Shown here one piece after another: positions 1 to 8,185 of a DNA stretch of 37,539 nucleotides. The DNA is taken from assembly GCA_946538425.1 (NCBI GenBank), contig CAMNGM010000006.1:1-37539 (forward strand), written 5' to 3'. The notes beneath the pieces are model-generated. The model ran no database searches. It saw only the letters and a program-made list of their open reading frames with translations, and was not told where the DNA came from. The position numbers were made by a program, and so were the translations under genes. The DNA comes from an uncultured Bacteroidales bacterium. Lineage in GTDB: Bacteria; Bacteroidota; Bacteroidia; Bacteroidales; UBA932. How positions within the stretch are numbered: the first letter of the stretch is position 1; every line of letters starts with the position of its first letter.

Positions 1-47
1 CCCCGAGATTACAAATCACGTGCTCTGGCCAACTGAGCTATATCGGC
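1..47 (-). tRNA. tRNA-Thr (anticodon TGT), 5' part only
   Basis: Read on the minus strand the sequence starts GCCGATA (acceptor arm), then TA, a D arm with GCTC/GAGC stem, and an anticodon loop TTTGTAA, giving anticodon TGT for threonine. The 5' end is at position 47. The window edge cuts the gene just after the anticodon arm, so the variable loop, T arm and 3' acceptor strand are not visible. One T-T mismatch falls in the middle of the anticodon stem as I align it. A matching promoter lies just upstream at 83-113. Confidence 0.9.
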
Positions 48-82
48 AGCTCATTCGGATCCTTCAATCGCGAAAGGGATTG

Positions 83-113
83 CAAAGGTAGTGCTTTTTT
101 CCAAACTTGCAAA
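83..113 (-). promoter_or_regulatory. Bacteroidetes-type promoter of tRNA-Thr
   Basis: On the minus strand there is TTTG (110-113), a 19-nt spacer, and TACCTTTG (83-90). This matches the Bacteroidetes housekeeping sigma consensus, a -33 TTTG and a -7 TAnnTTTG about 19-21 nt apart. Transcription would start near position 76, about 29 nt before the tRNA 5' end at 47. It is the best-matching promoter in the window. Confidence 0.75.
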
Positions 114-216
114 ACTTTTTGCATTATTTTCGTCCGAAAACGCAAATTTCTTGAAGGACGATGCCAGGGTCCAGGTAATAAACCCTCACTTCGTGCGATC
201 CGCGAGGCTGGCCGGA

Positions 217-2085
217 CTATCGTTTCAGCAAATCCACGAGAATCCCGTAGATGGATTCCGTGTCCAGGCAGCACTCGGCCCACTGGGCCTTCTGCGTGTC
301 CTGGGCGATGAACCGGTCGGGAATGCCGAGCCCTTTGATGATGGGCGACTCGGTCCGGCCGGCGAAATACTCGCACACGGCGCTGTACAGGCCGCCCTTC
401 AAGGCGCCGTCCTCCAGGGTGAGGATCACCCGGAAGCCGGAGACTTCCTCCAGGATGGAGGTGTCCAGCGGCTTGAGCCAGCGCATATCGTACACGGAAG
501 GGGCCACCCAGTAGTCGGTCTTGTGCCGGAGCGCGGCCTCCAGGGCCCGGTTCGCGACGGGGCCGAGGGCGAGGACGGCGACGTCCTTCCCTTCCAGGAG
601 TTTCTCGCCCTTGCCGACGGGGAGATTCTCAAACGGCGCCTCCTTCCAGTCGACCCCTTCCCCGCACCCGCGCGGGTAGCGGATGATGTAGGGGCCGCCC
701 TTGAGGGACAGTCCGGTGTACATCAGGTTCTTGAGCTCGCGCTCGTTGCGCGGCGCGGCGATGACGGTGTTGGGGATGCTCCGGTAGGCCGCGAGGTCGA
801 AGCAGCCGTGGTGCGTGGCGCCGTCCTCCCCCACCAGGCCGGCCCGGTCAAAGCACAGCACGACGGGCAGGTTCTGCAGGGCCACGTCGTGGATGATCTC
901 GTCGTAGGCCCGCTGGGCGAACGAGGAGTAGATGTTGCAGAAGGGTTTCATCCCGGCGGCGGCGAGGCCGGCGGAGAAGGTGACGGCGTGCTCCTCCTCG
1001 ATGCCCACGTCGAAGAAACGCTCGGGGAAGGTCTGCTCCAGCAGGTGCATCCCGCAGCCCGTCGCCATCGCCGGCGTGATGCCGACGACCTTCGGGTCCT
1101 TCCGCGCAAGTTCCACGAGCGTCTCGCCGAAGACGTCCTGGTAGCGGGCGGCCGGGTAGACGGTCTTCTGCTGCTCGCCGGTGACGGGGTCGAAGCGGCC
1201 GGGGGCGTGCCAGGTGGTGGGATCGGCCTCCGCGGGCGCGTAGCCCTTGCCCTTGCGCGTGATCACGTGCAGGATGCGCGGGCCCTTGAGGTCGCGGAGG
1301 CGGCGGAGCGTTTCCGTCACCTGCGCGATGTCGTTCCCGTCGATGGGCCCGAAATACCGGAAGCCCAGGGCCTCGAAGATGGCGCCGCCGGACTCGCGCA
1401 CCAGGTTGGACTTCGTGTCCATCACCCGGCGCTGGACCCAGTCGCGGAGCTTTCCTTCGCCCAGGCGGTTCCAGATCTGGCCTTTCACCTTGTTATAGAG
1501 GTTCGAGGAGGTGACGCGGAGCAGGTAGTCGTGCAGGCCGCCCGTGGCCTGGTCGATGGACATGTTGTTGTCGTTCAGGACCACGAGGAGGTCCGCCTTC
1601 GAGGAGCCGGCGTTGTTCAGGCCCTCCCAGGCGAGGCCGCCCGTGAGGGCGCCGTCGCCGACGAGGGCCACCGCGCGCTCCCCGGAGCCGGTGAGGCGGG
1701 CCGCCTCGGCAAAGCCGAGGGCCGCCGAGATGGCCGTGGAGGAGTGCCCGGCGCCGAAGGGGTCGTACGGGCTCTCGTCCCGCTTGGGGAAGCCGCTGAT
1801 GCCGCCCCGGGTGCGGTTGCGCTTGAAGGCGTCCCGCCGGCCGGTGAGGATCTTGTGGGCATAGGCCTGGTGCCCCACGTCGAAGACAAGCTTGTCCTTG
1901 GGCGTGTCGTACACGGCGTGCAGGCCCACGATGAGCTCCACGGCGCCCAGGCTCGAGCCCAGGTGCCCCGGATTCTTCGCGCAGCACTCCACCATGTACT
2001 GACGGATCTCCGCGCACAGCTGCTCGAGCCGCGCGGTGCTGAATTTCCGGATATCCGCCGGACTGTTTACCTTCTCCAACAACAT
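217..2085 (-). CDS. dxs: 1-deoxy-D-xylulose-5-phosphate synthase
   Basis: This thiamine-diphosphate enzyme condenses pyruvate and glyceraldehyde 3-phosphate to DXP, the first step of the methylerythritol phosphate route to isoprenoids, in the cytoplasm. The 622-residue product has the usual family length. Visible motifs are NPGHLGSSLG near residues 38-47 with the catalytic His at 41, the ThDP-binding GDGALTGG at 143-150 followed by LNDNNMSI at 170-177, and in the transketolase-like middle domain EEEHAV and DRAGLVGEDGATHHG. The C-terminal transketolase domain is complete. I start it at the ATG at 2085 (MLLEKVNSP) because an upstream in-frame ATG at 2130 would place the promoter-like box at 2109-2116 inside the gene and adds a non-conserved stretch. 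The gene is divergent from the MFS pair. No convincing terminator is visible between its stop and the tRNA promoter. Confidence 0.96.
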   Translation of the reverse strand: MLLEKVNSPADIRKFSTARLEQLCAEIRQYMVECCAKNPGHLGSSLGAVELIVGLHAVYDTPKDKLVFDVGHQAYAHKILTGRRDAFKRNRTRGGISGFPKRDESPYDPFGAGHSSTAISAALGFAEAARLTGSGERAVALVGDGALTGGLAWEGLNNAGSSKADLLVVLNDNNMSIDQATGGLHDYLLRVTSSNLYNKVKGQIWNRLGEGKLRDWVQRRVMDTKSNLVRESGGAIFEALGFRYFGPIDGNDIAQVTETLRRLRDLKGPRILHVITRKGKGYAPAEADPTTWHAPGRFDPVTGEQQKTVYPAARYQDVFGETLVELARKDPKVVGITPAMATGCGMHLLEQTFPERFFDVGIEEEHAVTFSAGLAAAGMKPFCNIYSSFAQRAYDEIIHDVALQNLPVVLCFDRAGLVGEDGATHHGCFDLAAYRSIPNTVIAAPRNERELKNLMYTGLSLKGGPYIIRYPRGCGEGVDWKEAPFENLPVGKGEKLLEGKDVAVLALGPVANRALEAALRHKTDYWVAPSVYDMRWLKPLDTSILEEVSGFRVILTLEDGALKGGLYSAVCEYFAGRTESPIIKGLGIPDRFIAQDTQKAQWAECCLDTESIYGILVDLLKR

Positions 2086-2108
2086 AATCGACCTCGCTAG
2101 GGGGAATG

Positions 2109-2116
2109 CAAAGATA
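2109..2116 (-). promoter_or_regulatory. Putative -7 box for dxs
   Basis: The minus strand reads TATCTTTG, a perfect fit to TAnnTTTG. It lies 23 nt before the chosen dxs start, leaving a leader of roughly 16 nt. A TTTG is present only 11 nt upstream of the box, which is too close for a normal -33 element, so only the -7 part is well supported. Confidence 0.5.
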
Positions 2117-2225
2117 CGCATTTTACACAAAATACGGTGAGGAATGGGCGGTTCTCAAATAATTTTAGTAATTTCGCCCATGATTGGGCCGTAGGGCCCC
2201 GCAAGCAATCTAAAACCTTTACGAT

Positions 2226-3845
2226 ATGACTGATACCGTCAACAAGACGCTGCGCGATTCGGCGGCGATGCGGTGGACAGCGCTGCTGCTCCTGGCACTG
2301 GCGATGTTCTGCGCCTACATTTTCATGGATATCCTGTCCCCGATCAAGGACCTGATGCAGGAGACCCGCGGCTGGGACTCCACGGCGTTCGGCACGATGC
2401 AGGGCTCCGAGGTGTTCCTCAACGTTTTCGTGTTCTTCCTCATCTTCGCGGGCATCATCCTGGACAAGATGGGAGTGCGCTTCACCGCCGTCCTGTCCGC
2501 CGCCGTGATGCTCGTGGGCGCGTGCATCAAGTGGTTCGCCGTGAGCGAATCCTTCATGGGCAGCGGCCTGGAGACCTGGTTCACCAACAACCTGAACTAC
2601 ATCCCGCTCTTCGACGAGCTGGGCGTGTCCCCGTTCTACCGGGGGATGCCGGCGTCGGCGAAGTTCGCGGCCTGCGGCTTCATGATCTTCGGCTGCGGCT
2701 GCGAGATGGCCGGCATCACGGTGAGCCGCGGAATCGTCAAGTGGTTCAAGGGCCGTGAGATGGCCCTCGCGATGGGCTCCGAAATGGCCCTGGCGCGCCT
2801 GGGCGTCGCCACCTGCATGATCTTCTCGCCGTTCTTCGCGAAGCTCGGCGGCCGCGTCGACGTCTCCCGCAGCGTCGCCTTCGGCGTCGTGCTGATGTGC
2901 ATCGCCCTCATCATGTGCATCGTGTACTTCTTCATGGACAAGAAACTGGATGCGCAGACGGGCGAGGCCGAGGAGAAGGACGACCCGTTCAAGGTCAGCG
3001 ACATCGGCAAGATCCTGTCCGACGGCGGATTCTGGATCGTCGCCCTGCTGTGCGTGCTGTACTACTCCGCCATCTTCCCGTTCCAGAAGTATGCGGTGAA
3101 CATGCTCCAGTGCAACCTGACGCTCACCGCCCCGGCCGCCGACTCCTTCTGGGCCGGCTCCAGCGTGACCATCGTCCAGTACATCATCATGCTGGTGGTC
3201 GCCGCTGCGGGCTTCGCAAGCAACTTCCAGAAGAAGAAGAGCAACCAGTACCTGTTCCTGGGCATTTCCATCGTCTCCCTCATCGCGTACTGCTATATGG
3301 GCTATATGCGCCAGAGCGCCGAGTCCATCTTCGCGGTGTTCCCGCTCCTGGCGGTGCTCATCACCCCGATCCTGGGCAACTACCTGGACCGCAAGGGCAA
3401 GGGCGCGTCGATGCTCGTGCTCGGCGCCATCCTGCTGATCGCCTGCCACCTGACCTTCGCCTTCGTCCTGCCCGCCTTCAAGGGCAACGCCGTCGGCGGC
3501 GTCATCGTCGCCTACACGACGATCCTCGTGCTCGGCGCCAGCTTCTCGCTGGTTCCCGCCGCCCTGTGGCCGTCCGTCCCGAAGCTCGTGGACGCCAAGG
3601 TCATCGGCTCCGCCTACGCCCTGATCTTCTGGATCCAGAACATCGGCCTGTGGCTGTTCCCGCTCCTGATCGGCAAGGTCCTCGACAAGACGAACCCCGG
3701 CGTGACGGATCCCACCCAGTTCAACTACACGGCCCCGCTCGTGATGCTGGCCTGCCTGGGCGTCGCCGCCCTCGTCCTGGGCCTCGTGCTGAAGGTCGTG
3801 GACAAGAAGAAGCACCTCGGCCTCGAGGAGCCCAACATCCAGTAA
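2226..3845 (+). CDS. MFS transporter, first of a tandem paralogous pair
   Basis: This is a 539-residue inner-membrane carrier with about 12 hydrophobic segments. The cytoplasmic loop between segments 2 and 3 carries the MFS motif A (GIILDKMGVRF, residues 76-86). A second conserved block near 155-195 contains FGCGCEMAG and a WFKGREMALAMG stretch, and the C-terminal half has SLVPAALWPSVPK. All three blocks recur in the next gene, so the two are paralogues. Relative to that neighbour it has an extra stretch of about 40 residues (roughly 105-147) after segment 3, predicted to face the periplasm. Its stop abuts the next start, so the pair is surely co-transcribed. The substrate cannot be read from the sequence. 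The leader (2117-2225) has only a weak promoter-like TAATTTCG at 2169-2176. Confidence 0.88.
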   Translation: MTDTVNKTLRDSAAMRWTALLLLALAMFCAYIFMDILSPIKDLMQETRGWDSTAFGTMQGSEVFLNVFVFFLIFAGIILDKMGVRFTAVLSAAVMLVGACIKWFAVSESFMGSGLETWFTNNLNYIPLFDELGVSPFYRGMPASAKFAACGFMIFGCGCEMAGITVSRGIVKWFKGREMALAMGSEMALARLGVATCMIFSPFFAKLGGRVDVSRSVAFGVVLMCIALIMCIVYFFMDKKLDAQTGEAEEKDDPFKVSDIGKILSDGGFWIVALLCVLYYSAIFPFQKYAVNMLQCNLTLTAPAADSFWAGSSVTIVQYIIMLVVAAAGFASNFQKKKSNQYLFLGISIVSLIAYCYMGYMRQSAESIFAVFPLLAVLITPILGNYLDRKGKGASMLVLGAILLIACHLTFAFVLPAFKGNAVGGVIVAYTTILVLGASFSLVPAALWPSVPKLVDAKVIGSAYALIFWIQNIGLWLFPLLIGKVLDKTNPGVTDPTQFNYTAPLVMLACLGVAALVLGLVLKVVDKKKHLGLEEPNIQ

Positions 3846-5156
3846 ATGGCGCGGAAACACTCTTTGCGGGTGGCCTGCTGGGCCGCCCTCCTGTGTCTGG
3901 TGGTACCGATGTTCGCATCGTACTACTTCGACGACATGTTCTCCAGCATCTCGTACCTGTTCCAGGATTCCGGGCTGACCCAGCTCGGCTGGGACGAGAA
4001 TGACTACGGCCGGTACACCAGCGGCTACAGCGTCCTGTGCATCTTCGGCGGCCTCGCCCTCTTCGGCATCCTGCTGGACAAGTGGGGCGTCCGGGTGGCC
4101 GGCACGCTGTACGTGGGGATGATGGTGGCCGGCGCCGGCCTCGTGACCTGGGCCATCCTGTCCGGGCAGAAGAACTCCGCGACGCTCGCCTACGCGGGCT
4201 GCATGGTGTTCGGCCTCGGCAGCGAGATGGCCGGGACGGTGGTGAACCGCTCCATCGGCCGCTGGTTCAAGGACGGGGGGATGGCGCTCGCGATGGGCCT
4301 GCACCTCGCCATCGCCCGCCTGGGCACCGCGTTCGCGCTGGTCATTTCCCCGAAGCTGGTCGCCCAGCAGGCGGACCACGTCTACTCCCTCGCCGAAACC
4401 GCCCGTCCCGCCCTCCTGGGGATGGGGCTGATGGCCCTCGGGCTCATCCTCTGGGCGGCGTTCGTGGCGATGGACGCCAAGCGTTTCCCGAAGCAGGGCG
4501 GCACGGCCAACAAGGCCGACGACTTCCGCTTCGCGGATGCGTTCAAGGTACTGGGCAACAAGAACTTCTGGCTCCTGGGCCTGCTGTGCGTGCTGTTCTA
4601 CAGCAGCATCATCGCCTTCAAGAAATTCGCGGGCGCCATCCTGATCCCCCGCTTCGACATTCCCGCCGAGGCCGCGGGCTGGATGGTATCGATGCTTCCC
4701 TTCTCCACCGTCATCTTCGCGCCCCTGTTCGGCCTGATGGTGGACCAGGTGGGCAAGGGTACGCGCTGGATGATCTTCGGGTCCATCCTCGCCCTCGCCG
4801 CGCACCTGCTGCTGGCCTTCGCCCCGTCCGGCGTGCCGCTGTGGGGCTACCTCGCGATGGCGATGCTGGGCTTCGGCTACTCCCTGGTCCCGGCCGCCCT
4901 GTGGCCCAGCGTCCCGAAGATCGTCCCGGACAAGATCCTGGGCACGACCTTCGCGCTCATCTACTGGGTCCAGAACCTGGGCCTGCTGGTGTTCAAGCGC
5001 CTGGCGGGCGGCATCCTCGGCAGCGAATCCGGCACGCCGGTCACCGTGGAACTGATGTTCACGGGCCTCTGCGTGCTCGCCCTCGTGACCGCGCTCCTGT
5101 TCGCCGCCAATTCCCGGAAGCACCCGGAACTGCGGCTGGACGCCCCGAACAAGTAG
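3846..5156 (+). CDS. MFS transporter, second of the tandem pair
   Basis: This is a 436-residue carrier of the major facilitator superfamily with about 12 membrane segments. It shares with the preceding protein motif A (GILLDKWGVRV, residues 74-84), the block FGLGSEMAG/WFKDGGMALAMG (122-151), and SLVPAALWPSVPK in the second half. The N-terminal half shows similar spacing of charged residues. Its ATG follows the preceding TAA with no spacer, so translation is probably coupled. It lacks the periplasmic insertion seen in its partner. A strong hairpin at 5184-5217 ends the transcript. The two may transport related substrates or work as a pair. No neighbouring gene identifies the substrate. Confidence 0.88.
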   Translation: MARKHSLRVACWAALLCLVVPMFASYYFDDMFSSISYLFQDSGLTQLGWDENDYGRYTSGYSVLCIFGGLALFGILLDKWGVRVAGTLYVGMMVAGAGLVTWAILSGQKNSATLAYAGCMVFGLGSEMAGTVVNRSIGRWFKDGGMALAMGLHLAIARLGTAFALVISPKLVAQQADHVYSLAETARPALLGMGLMALGLILWAAFVAMDAKRFPKQGGTANKADDFRFADAFKVLGNKNFWLLGLLCVLFYSSIIAFKKFAGAILIPRFDIPAEAAGWMVSMLPFSTVIFAPLFGLMVDQVGKGTRWMIFGSILALAAHLLLAFAPSGVPLWGYLAMAMLGFGYSLVPAALWPSVPKIVPDKILGTTFALIYWVQNLGLLVFKRLAGGILGSESGTPVTVELMFTGLCVLALVTALLFAANSRKHPELRLDAPNK

Positions 5157-5183
5157 CGCTTCCCCGCATCAACGTCCCTAACT

Positions 5184-5217
5184 GCGTAAGGTGGTCCAAA
5201 GATGGACCACCTTACGC
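5184..5217 (+). terminator. Rho-independent terminator of the MFS operon
   Basis: A perfect 15-bp inverted repeat (5184-5198 with 5203-5217) encloses the 4-nt loop AAGA and is followed by GTTTT on the plus strand. It lies 27 nt after the MFS stop and 27 nt from the convergent uvrA stop. On the minus strand it is not followed by a T-run, so it fits the plus-strand transcript better, though it may slow both. Confidence 0.85.
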
Positions 5218-5244
5218 GTTTTACCCTTGGACCCACCGTGGGCG

Positions 5245-8037
5245 CTACAGCACGTCTTTCAGGAACGGGCCGGTGACGGAGGCGGGGTCGAGGACGAGGT
5301 CCTCGGGAGTGCCCTGGGCGACGATGCGTCCGCCGCGGCGGCCGCCTTCCGGGCCCATGTCGATGAGCCAGTCCGCGCTCTTGAGCACGTCCAGGTTGTG
5401 TTCGATGATGATGACGGTGTTGCCGGCCTCCACGAGGCGGTCCAGCACGCCCAGGAGGACCTGGATGTCCTCGAAATGGAGGCCCGTCGTGGGCTCGTCC
5501 AGGATGTACAGGGTGCGGCCGGTGGAGGGGCGGGAGAGTTCCGCGGCCAGCTTCATCCGCTGGCTCTCGCCGCCGGACAGGGTCACGGCGGACTGTCCCA
5601 GATGGACATACCCCAGGCCCACGTCCACCATCGCCTTCAGTTTCGTGGCGATCTTCGGGATGGGCTTGAAGAACTCGTAGGCCTCGGCGATGGGCATTTC
5701 CAGCACGTCGTTGATGTTCTTGCCCTTGTAGCGGACGGCGAGGGTGTCCTCCTTGTAGCGGCGGCCGCGGCACTGGTCGCAGGGCACGTGGACCGACGGG
5801 AGGAAATTCATCTCGATGACCTTGATGCCGGCGCCCTTGCACTCCTCGCAGCGTCCGCCGGGGACGTTGAAGGAGAAGCGGCCGGCCTTGAAGCCCCGCA
5901 CCTTCGCGTCCTGCGTTTCCTCGAACAGGGTGCGGATGTCGTTGAACACGCCGGTGAAGGTGGCCGGATTCGACCGCGGGGTGCGGCCGATGGGCGACTG
6001 GTCGATCTCGATGAGCTTGTCGATGTGTTCGATGCCTTCCAGCGCGTCGTACGGCAGGGGTTTCTCCTTGCCGTGATAGAACTTCTGCTTGAGGATGGGC
6101 ATCAGCGTCTCATTGATGAGGGAGGACTTGCCGCTGCCGGAGAGGCCGGCCACGCCGATGAAGCAGCCCAGCGGGAAAGACACGTCGATGTTCTTGAGGT
6201 TGTTGCCCCGGGCGCCGCGCAGTGTGAGGGTCTGGCCGTTCCCGCGCCGGCGGCGGGCCGGCACCGGAATCGTCTTCCGCCCCTGCAGATAATCCAGCGT
6301 CACGGACGGGCCCACGACGGCGTGGGAGGCGGTTTCCGCGTCCATCGGCTCGCCCTTCAGCAGCGTCCCGAGCGGGGCGCTGAGGCAGATCCTGCCCCCC
6401 TGCTCCCCCGCCCCGGGGCCCACGTCCACGAGCCAGTCGGCGCTGTACATCGTCTCCGCGTCGTGCTCCACCACCATCACCGAGTTGCCCTCGTCGCGGA
6501 GGGCCTTCAGCGAGGCGATGAGCTTGCGGTTGTCCTTCTGGTGCAGGCCGATGGACGGCTCGTCCAGGATATAGAGCACGTTCACGAGCTTGGAGCCGAT
6601 CTGCGTCGCCAGGCGGATGCGCTGGCTCTCGCCGCCGGACAGGGACGCCGTGGCGCGGTCCAGCGACAGGTAGTCCAGGCCCACGTCCAGCATGAACTGG
6701 ACCCGCTCGCGCAGTTCTTTCAGGATATCGCGGGAGACGTTCTTCTCCCGCTGGTTGAAGCCGGCGGGGATGTCGTCCAGCCACTTGCGCAGCTCGGTCA
6801 TCTCCAGCGCGGACACGTCGGCGATGGTCTTGCCGTCGATCCGGAAGCAGAGGGCCTCCTTCGACAGGCGCGTGCCCTGGCAGTCGGGACACACGACGGT
6901 GTCCTCGATATGGTCGATCACGCCGCCCCAGGCCTCCATTTCGGACAGGCCGCCGTCCCCCACCCGGAACAGTTCGTCGGAGCCGTACACGAGCAGCATC
7001 ACCGCCTCGTCCGGGAGGGTGCCGACGGGCTCGTACAGGCTGAAACCGTATTTCCGGGCGATGGAGCGGACGATGTCGAACTTCCGGCTCTCGCGGACCT
7101 TCCCCAGCGGGACGATGGCCCCGTCGGCGATGGACACGGTCCGGTCCGGGATGATGGTGTCCACATTCACGTCCACGACGGTGCCGAGGCCCTTGCAGTG
7201 CGGGCAGTAGCCCTGCGGCGAATTGAAGGAGAAGGTGTGCGGCTGCGGTTCCTGGAGGGAGGTGCCCGTCACCGGGTCCACCAGGTGCTTGGAGAAATGC
7301 TGCAGCGCGCCCGTTTCCAGGTCCATCACCGCCACCGACCCCTTGCCGGCGGAAAGCGCCTGCGCCACGGAGTCGCGCACCCGCTTGTCGTCCCCCGCCC
7401 CGGGCTTGAGACGGTCCACGACGAGCTCGATGAAATGGGGCTTGTAGCGGTCCAGGGCCTGCACGCCCTGCAGCTCGAGGATTTCCCCGTCGATGCGGAC
7501 CTCCGTGTAGCCGCGCTTGCGAAGCTGGTCGAACAGCTCGCGGTAGTGGCCCTTGCGGCCCCGCACGAGCGGCGCCAGCAGGTAGCACTTGCGGTCCCGG
7601 TACGTGGTGAGGATCAGGTCCACGATCTGGCCGTCGGTGTAGCGCACCATCTCCTCGCCGGACTCCGGCGAGATGGCGCGCGAACCCTTCGCGTACAGCA
7701 GGCGGAGGAAGTCGTAGATCTCCGTGATGGTGCCCACGGTGGAGCGGGGGTTGTTCCCGGTGGTCTTCTGCTCGATCGCGATGATCGGGCTCAGGCCGTG
7801 GATCTCCTCCACCTCGGGCTTCTCGAGGATGCCCATAAAGTGCTTCGCGTACGTGGACAGGGTGTCCATATACCGGCGCTGGCCTTCGGCATAGATTGTA
7901 TCGAACGCCAGCGAGGACTTCCCGCTGCCGGAAAGCCCCGTCACGACGACGAATTCGCCCCGCGGGATGTCCACATCCACGTTCTGCAGGTTGTTCGCCT
8001 TGGCGCCCCGCACCTGTATGTACTCCTTCTGCTTCAT
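5245..8037 (-). CDS. uvrA: UvrABC excinuclease subunit A
   Basis: UvrA is the DNA-damage-scanning ATPase of nucleotide excision repair, acting as a dimer with UvrB. The 930-residue product has both ABC modules: Walker [10 protein letters not shown] near residues 34-42 and again in the second half, two LSGGESQR signatures, and the DEPSIGLH and DEPTTGLH Walker B regions. The UvrB-binding region ([17 protein letters not shown]) is present. The second zinc module is complete (CEEC and CDQC). The first shows only the later CPHC pair, since the spot expected for the earlier CxxC reads HLVDPVTG. I start it at the ATG at 8037 (MKQKEYIQV), where family similarity begins. A -7-like box ends only 7 nt upstream, so the mRNA may be leaderless. 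The gene converges on the MFS pair and diverges from the GH18 gene. Confidence 0.95.
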   Translation of the reverse strand: MKQKEYIQVRGAKANNLQNVDVDIPRGEFVVVTGLSGSGKSSLAFDTIYAEGQRRYMDTLSTYAKHFMGILEKPEVEEIHGLSPIIAIEQKTTGNNPRSTVGTITEIYDFLRLLYAKGSRAISPESGEEMVRYTDGQIVDLILTTYRDRKCYLLAPLVRGRKGHYRELFDQLRKRGYTEVRIDGEILELQGVQALDRYKPHFIELVVDRLKPGAGDDKRVRDSVAQALSAGKGSVAVMDLETGALQHFSKHLVDPVTGTSLQEPQPHTFSFNSPQGYCPHCKGLGTVVDVNVDTIIPDRTVSIADGAIVPLGKVRESRKFDIVRSIARKYGFSLYEPVGTLPDEAVMLLVYGSDELFRVGDGGLSEMEAWGGVIDHIEDTVVCPDCQGTRLSKEALCFRIDGKTIADVSALEMTELRKWLDDIPAGFNQREKNVSRDILKELRERVQFMLDVGLDYLSLDRATASLSGGESQRIRLATQIGSKLVNVLYILDEPSIGLHQKDNRKLIASLKALRDEGNSVMVVEHDAETMYSADWLVDVGPGAGEQGGRICLSAPLGTLLKGEPMDAETASHAVVGPSVTLDYLQGRKTIPVPARRRRGNGQTLTLRGARGNNLKNIDVSFPLGCFIGVAGLSGSGKSSLINETLMPILKQKFYHGKEKPLPYDALEGIEHIDKLIEIDQSPIGRTPRSNPATFTGVFNDIRTLFEETQDAKVRGFKAGRFSFNVPGGRCEECKGAGIKVIEMNFLPSVHVPCDQCRGRRYKEDTLAVRYKGKNINDVLEMPIAEAYEFFKPIPKIATKLKAMVDVGLGYVHLGQSAVTLSGGESQRMKLAAELSRPSTGRTLYILDEPTTGLHFEDIQVLLGVLDRLVEAGNTVIIIEHNLDVLKSADWLIDMGPEGGRRGGRIVAQGTPEDLVLDPASVTGPFLKDVL

Positions 8038-8044
8038 AGGAATG

Positions 8045-8052
8045 CAAAGGTA
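8045..8052 (-). promoter_or_regulatory. Putative -7 box for uvrA
   Basis: The minus strand reads TACCTTTG followed by CATT, identical in its core to the tRNA-Thr promoter box at the left edge. It ends 7 nt before the uvrA ATG, so transcription would begin at or almost at the start codon. No TTTG is found at the proper upstream distance. Confidence 0.5.
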
Positions 8053-8157
8053 CGGAAAAAAACGCACTTTTGGAGCGTCGCCCGGACGCCTGGGGCGGAT
8101 TGCCAGTTTTTCAACCAAAATTGTCTGTTCCTCTCCCCGGATTGTCCTTTCCCGCCA

Positions 8158-8165
8158 TATATTTG
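8158..8165 (+). promoter_or_regulatory. Putative -7 box for the BACON-GH18 gene
   Basis: TATATTTG matches TAnnTTTG exactly. A start about 7 nt downstream would leave some 14 nt of leader before the ATG at 8186, or almost none before an in-frame ATG at 8174. No clear -33 TTTG is present. Confidence 0.5.
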
Positions 8166-8185
8166 CATAACAAATGCTGAACGAT

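Noticed and set aside
127-161. Inverted repeats after dxs (TTTTCG/CGAAAA and TCGTCC/GGACGA)
   Set aside because: The first has a 2-nt loop and the second a 20-nt loop. Neither is followed by a T-run on the dxs strand, so neither is a convincing terminator.
2169-2176. TAATTTCG as promoter box for the MFS pair
   Set aside because: One mismatch to TAnnTTTG and no TTTG at the proper distance. It is too weak to annotate.
2186-2199. GC hairpin GGGCC-GTAG-GGCCC in the leader of the first MFS gene
   Set aside because: It has a stem of only 5 bp, no T-run, and no larger conserved structure that I can recognise as a riboswitch.
2097-5123. Minus-strand open frame of about 1000 codons antisense to the MFS pair
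   Set aside because: It is low in complexity, rich in Gln, Glu, His, Asp and Gly, and matches no fold. It arises because the GC-rich codon use of the real genes avoids the codons that would give stops in the opposite frame.
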